From an uncultured Gammaproteobacteria bacterium (GTDB taxonomy: Bacteria > Pseudomonadota > Gammaproteobacteria > Arenicellales > Poriferihabitantaceae), in the NCBI GenBank assembly GCA_938021685.1, contig CALIFM010000058.1, positions 1-14,403 of the forward strand: a DNA stretch of 14,403 bases, given 5' to 3'. Under the pieces are notes generated by a model. That model did not search any database, was not told where the DNA came from, and saw nothing but the letters and a program-made list of their open reading frames with translations. This document shows positions 13,868 through 14,403 of this stretch, piece after piece (position 1 is the stretch's first letter; every line of letters starts with the position of its first letter). The position numbers and the translations under genes are program-made.

Positions 13868-13941
13868 GGCTGGATGGCAGAGTGGTTATGCAGCGGCTTG
13901 CAAAGCCGTGTACCCCGGTTCGATTCCGGGTTCAGCCTCCA
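13868..13941 (+). tRNA. cysT: tRNA-Cys (anticodon GCA)
   Basis: A 74-base cloverleaf with encoded CCA. The acceptor stem is GGCTGGA/TTCAGCC with one G-T pair, the D arm is GGCAGAGTGGTTATGC, the anticodon loop is TTGCAAA (anticodon GCA), and the T arm has CCCGGTTCGATTCCGGG. It sits in the cysT position of the conserved pgsA-tRNA cluster. A strong structured element separates it from the next tRNA. Confidence 0.98.
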
Positions 13942-14006
13942 TATGTGCGCAAGTGGTTTGGATTTAGTGCAAACTTTTACGTTTGCTCAAATCACGCTAG
14001 CTGTCA

Positions 14007-14052
14007 TTTTGGCGGCCTCGGCCGCTGCCTCATCTATTAGGCAGCGCCAAAA
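14007..14052. other. Branched inverted repeat between tRNA-Cys and tRNA-Leu
   Basis: TTTTGGC (14007-14013) plus GCTGCC (14024-14029) together are the exact 13-base complement of the right arm at 14040-14052. Between the two left halves sits a separate perfect mini-hairpin, GGCC-TC-GGCC (14014-14023). The top loop is TCATCTATTA. The result is a 13-base-pair stem with one side hairpin. Neither strand has a U-tract after the stem, so it is not a standard terminator. Confidence 0.6.
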
Positions 14053-14096
14053 CAAGGCCTACCGCCTTAACCTTTTAGCCTTAGCAAGGCCTCGAT

Positions 14097-14183
14097 GCCC
14101 GGGTGGTGAAACTGGTAGACGCAAGGGACTTAAAATCCCTCGAGGGCAACCTCGTGCCGGTTCGATTCCGGCCCCGGGCACCA
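14097..14183 (+). tRNA. leuZ: tRNA-Leu (anticodon UAA)
   Basis: An 87-base class II cloverleaf with encoded CCA. The acceptor stem is GCCCGGG/CCCGGGC, the anticodon stem AGGGA/TCCCT holds loop CTTAAAA (anticodon TAA), the long variable arm is GAGGGCAACCTC, and the T arm contains GCCGGTTCGATTCCGGC. It holds the leuZ position after cysT. No promoter is clear in the 155-base gap before it, so it may be co-transcribed with tRNA-Cys across the branched hairpin. tRNA-Leu genes at such positions are common integration sites. Confidence 0.98.
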
Positions 14184-14403
14184 TTACAAATCATTGATTT
14201 TAAACATAATAATTAAAACTCAGTGTTAACGCTTACAATTGAAAAATAATTGTGTAAGGCGGATGTAGGGCGAAAAAATCTATTTATCACCTTTAGTTTA
14301 GCTGTTAAGCACTCACTAAAAACTCTACCAGATTTCAAAGTTGTTTTAATAGTCCATCTATTACAAACAATACCCCCCCATTAAGGGGCCACTAAAAATC
14401 AGG
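14184..14403. other. Gene-free AT-rich region after tRNA-Leu, to window end
   Basis: No open frame with coding character is seen in these 220 bases. An imperfect AT-rich hairpin lies around CTTAC (14233-14237) and GTAAG, without a T run. Near the edge a run of seven C (14373-14379) is followed by ATTAA and GGGG (14385-14388), forming a short GC hairpin. This last part differs in style from its surroundings and could mark the border of another element beyond the window. Confidence 0.4.

Noticed and set aside
13874..14197. Plus-strand open frame spanning tRNA-Cys to tRNA-Leu
   Set aside because: It consists of two tRNA genes and the structured spacer; no coding character apart from the open frame.

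Overview
The window looks like a chromosomal segment of a free-living, probably aquatic or marine gammaproteobacterium of moderate GC content. The evidence is gene order: pstC-pstA-pstB-phoU, tpiA-secG-tRNA-Leu(GAG), and uvrC-pgsA-tRNA-Gly(GCC)-tRNA-Cys(GCA)-tRNA-Leu(UAA), the last being the layout known from E. coli and Pseudomonas. Two genes do not match the usual gammaproteobacterial set: a 5-aminolevulinate synthase (ALAS, the Shemin-pathway HemA) and an elongation factor P that reads like the alphaproteobacterial form. The lineage is therefore uncertain below class level.

Layout. 1-3423 (+): end of the phosphate ABC transporter operon, with pstC (5' truncated by the window), pstA, pstB and phoU. 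3472-6141 (-): tpiA, secG, tRNA-Leu(GAG) and hemA/ALAS in one direction, ending convergently against phoU. 6490-8422 (+): an ExbB/ExbD proton-channel pair overlapping by 4 bases, then a membrane-anchored endonuclease/exonuclease/phosphatase-family protein. 8441-10968 (-): efp, algC-type phosphomannomutase/phosphoglucomutase, and a cold-shock-domain protein with a long AT-rich leader. 11058-14183 (+): uvrC, pgsA and three tRNA genes, with a promoter and terminator around tRNA-Gly. The last 220 bases hold no gene I can recognise.

How the genes work together. PstCAB imports phosphate and PhoU links the transporter to Pho signalling. TpiA, SecG, EF-P, PgsA, UvrC and the tRNAs are housekeeping functions: glycolysis, secretion, translation, phosphatidylglycerol synthesis and nucleotide excision repair. 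AlgC supplies hexose-1-phosphates for surface polysaccharides. ExbBD presumably energises an outer-membrane process with the proton gradient. ALAS makes the heme precursor 5-aminolevulinate from glycine and succinyl-CoA.

I do not see a new multi-gene system here; this is mostly conserved core genome. The points most worth a second look are the ALAS and alpha-like EF-P, the csp leader with two copies of a 9-base element competing for one complement, a 46-base structured element between tRNA-Cys and tRNA-Leu, and extended -10 promoters placed so that pstB and uvrC mRNAs may be leaderless.
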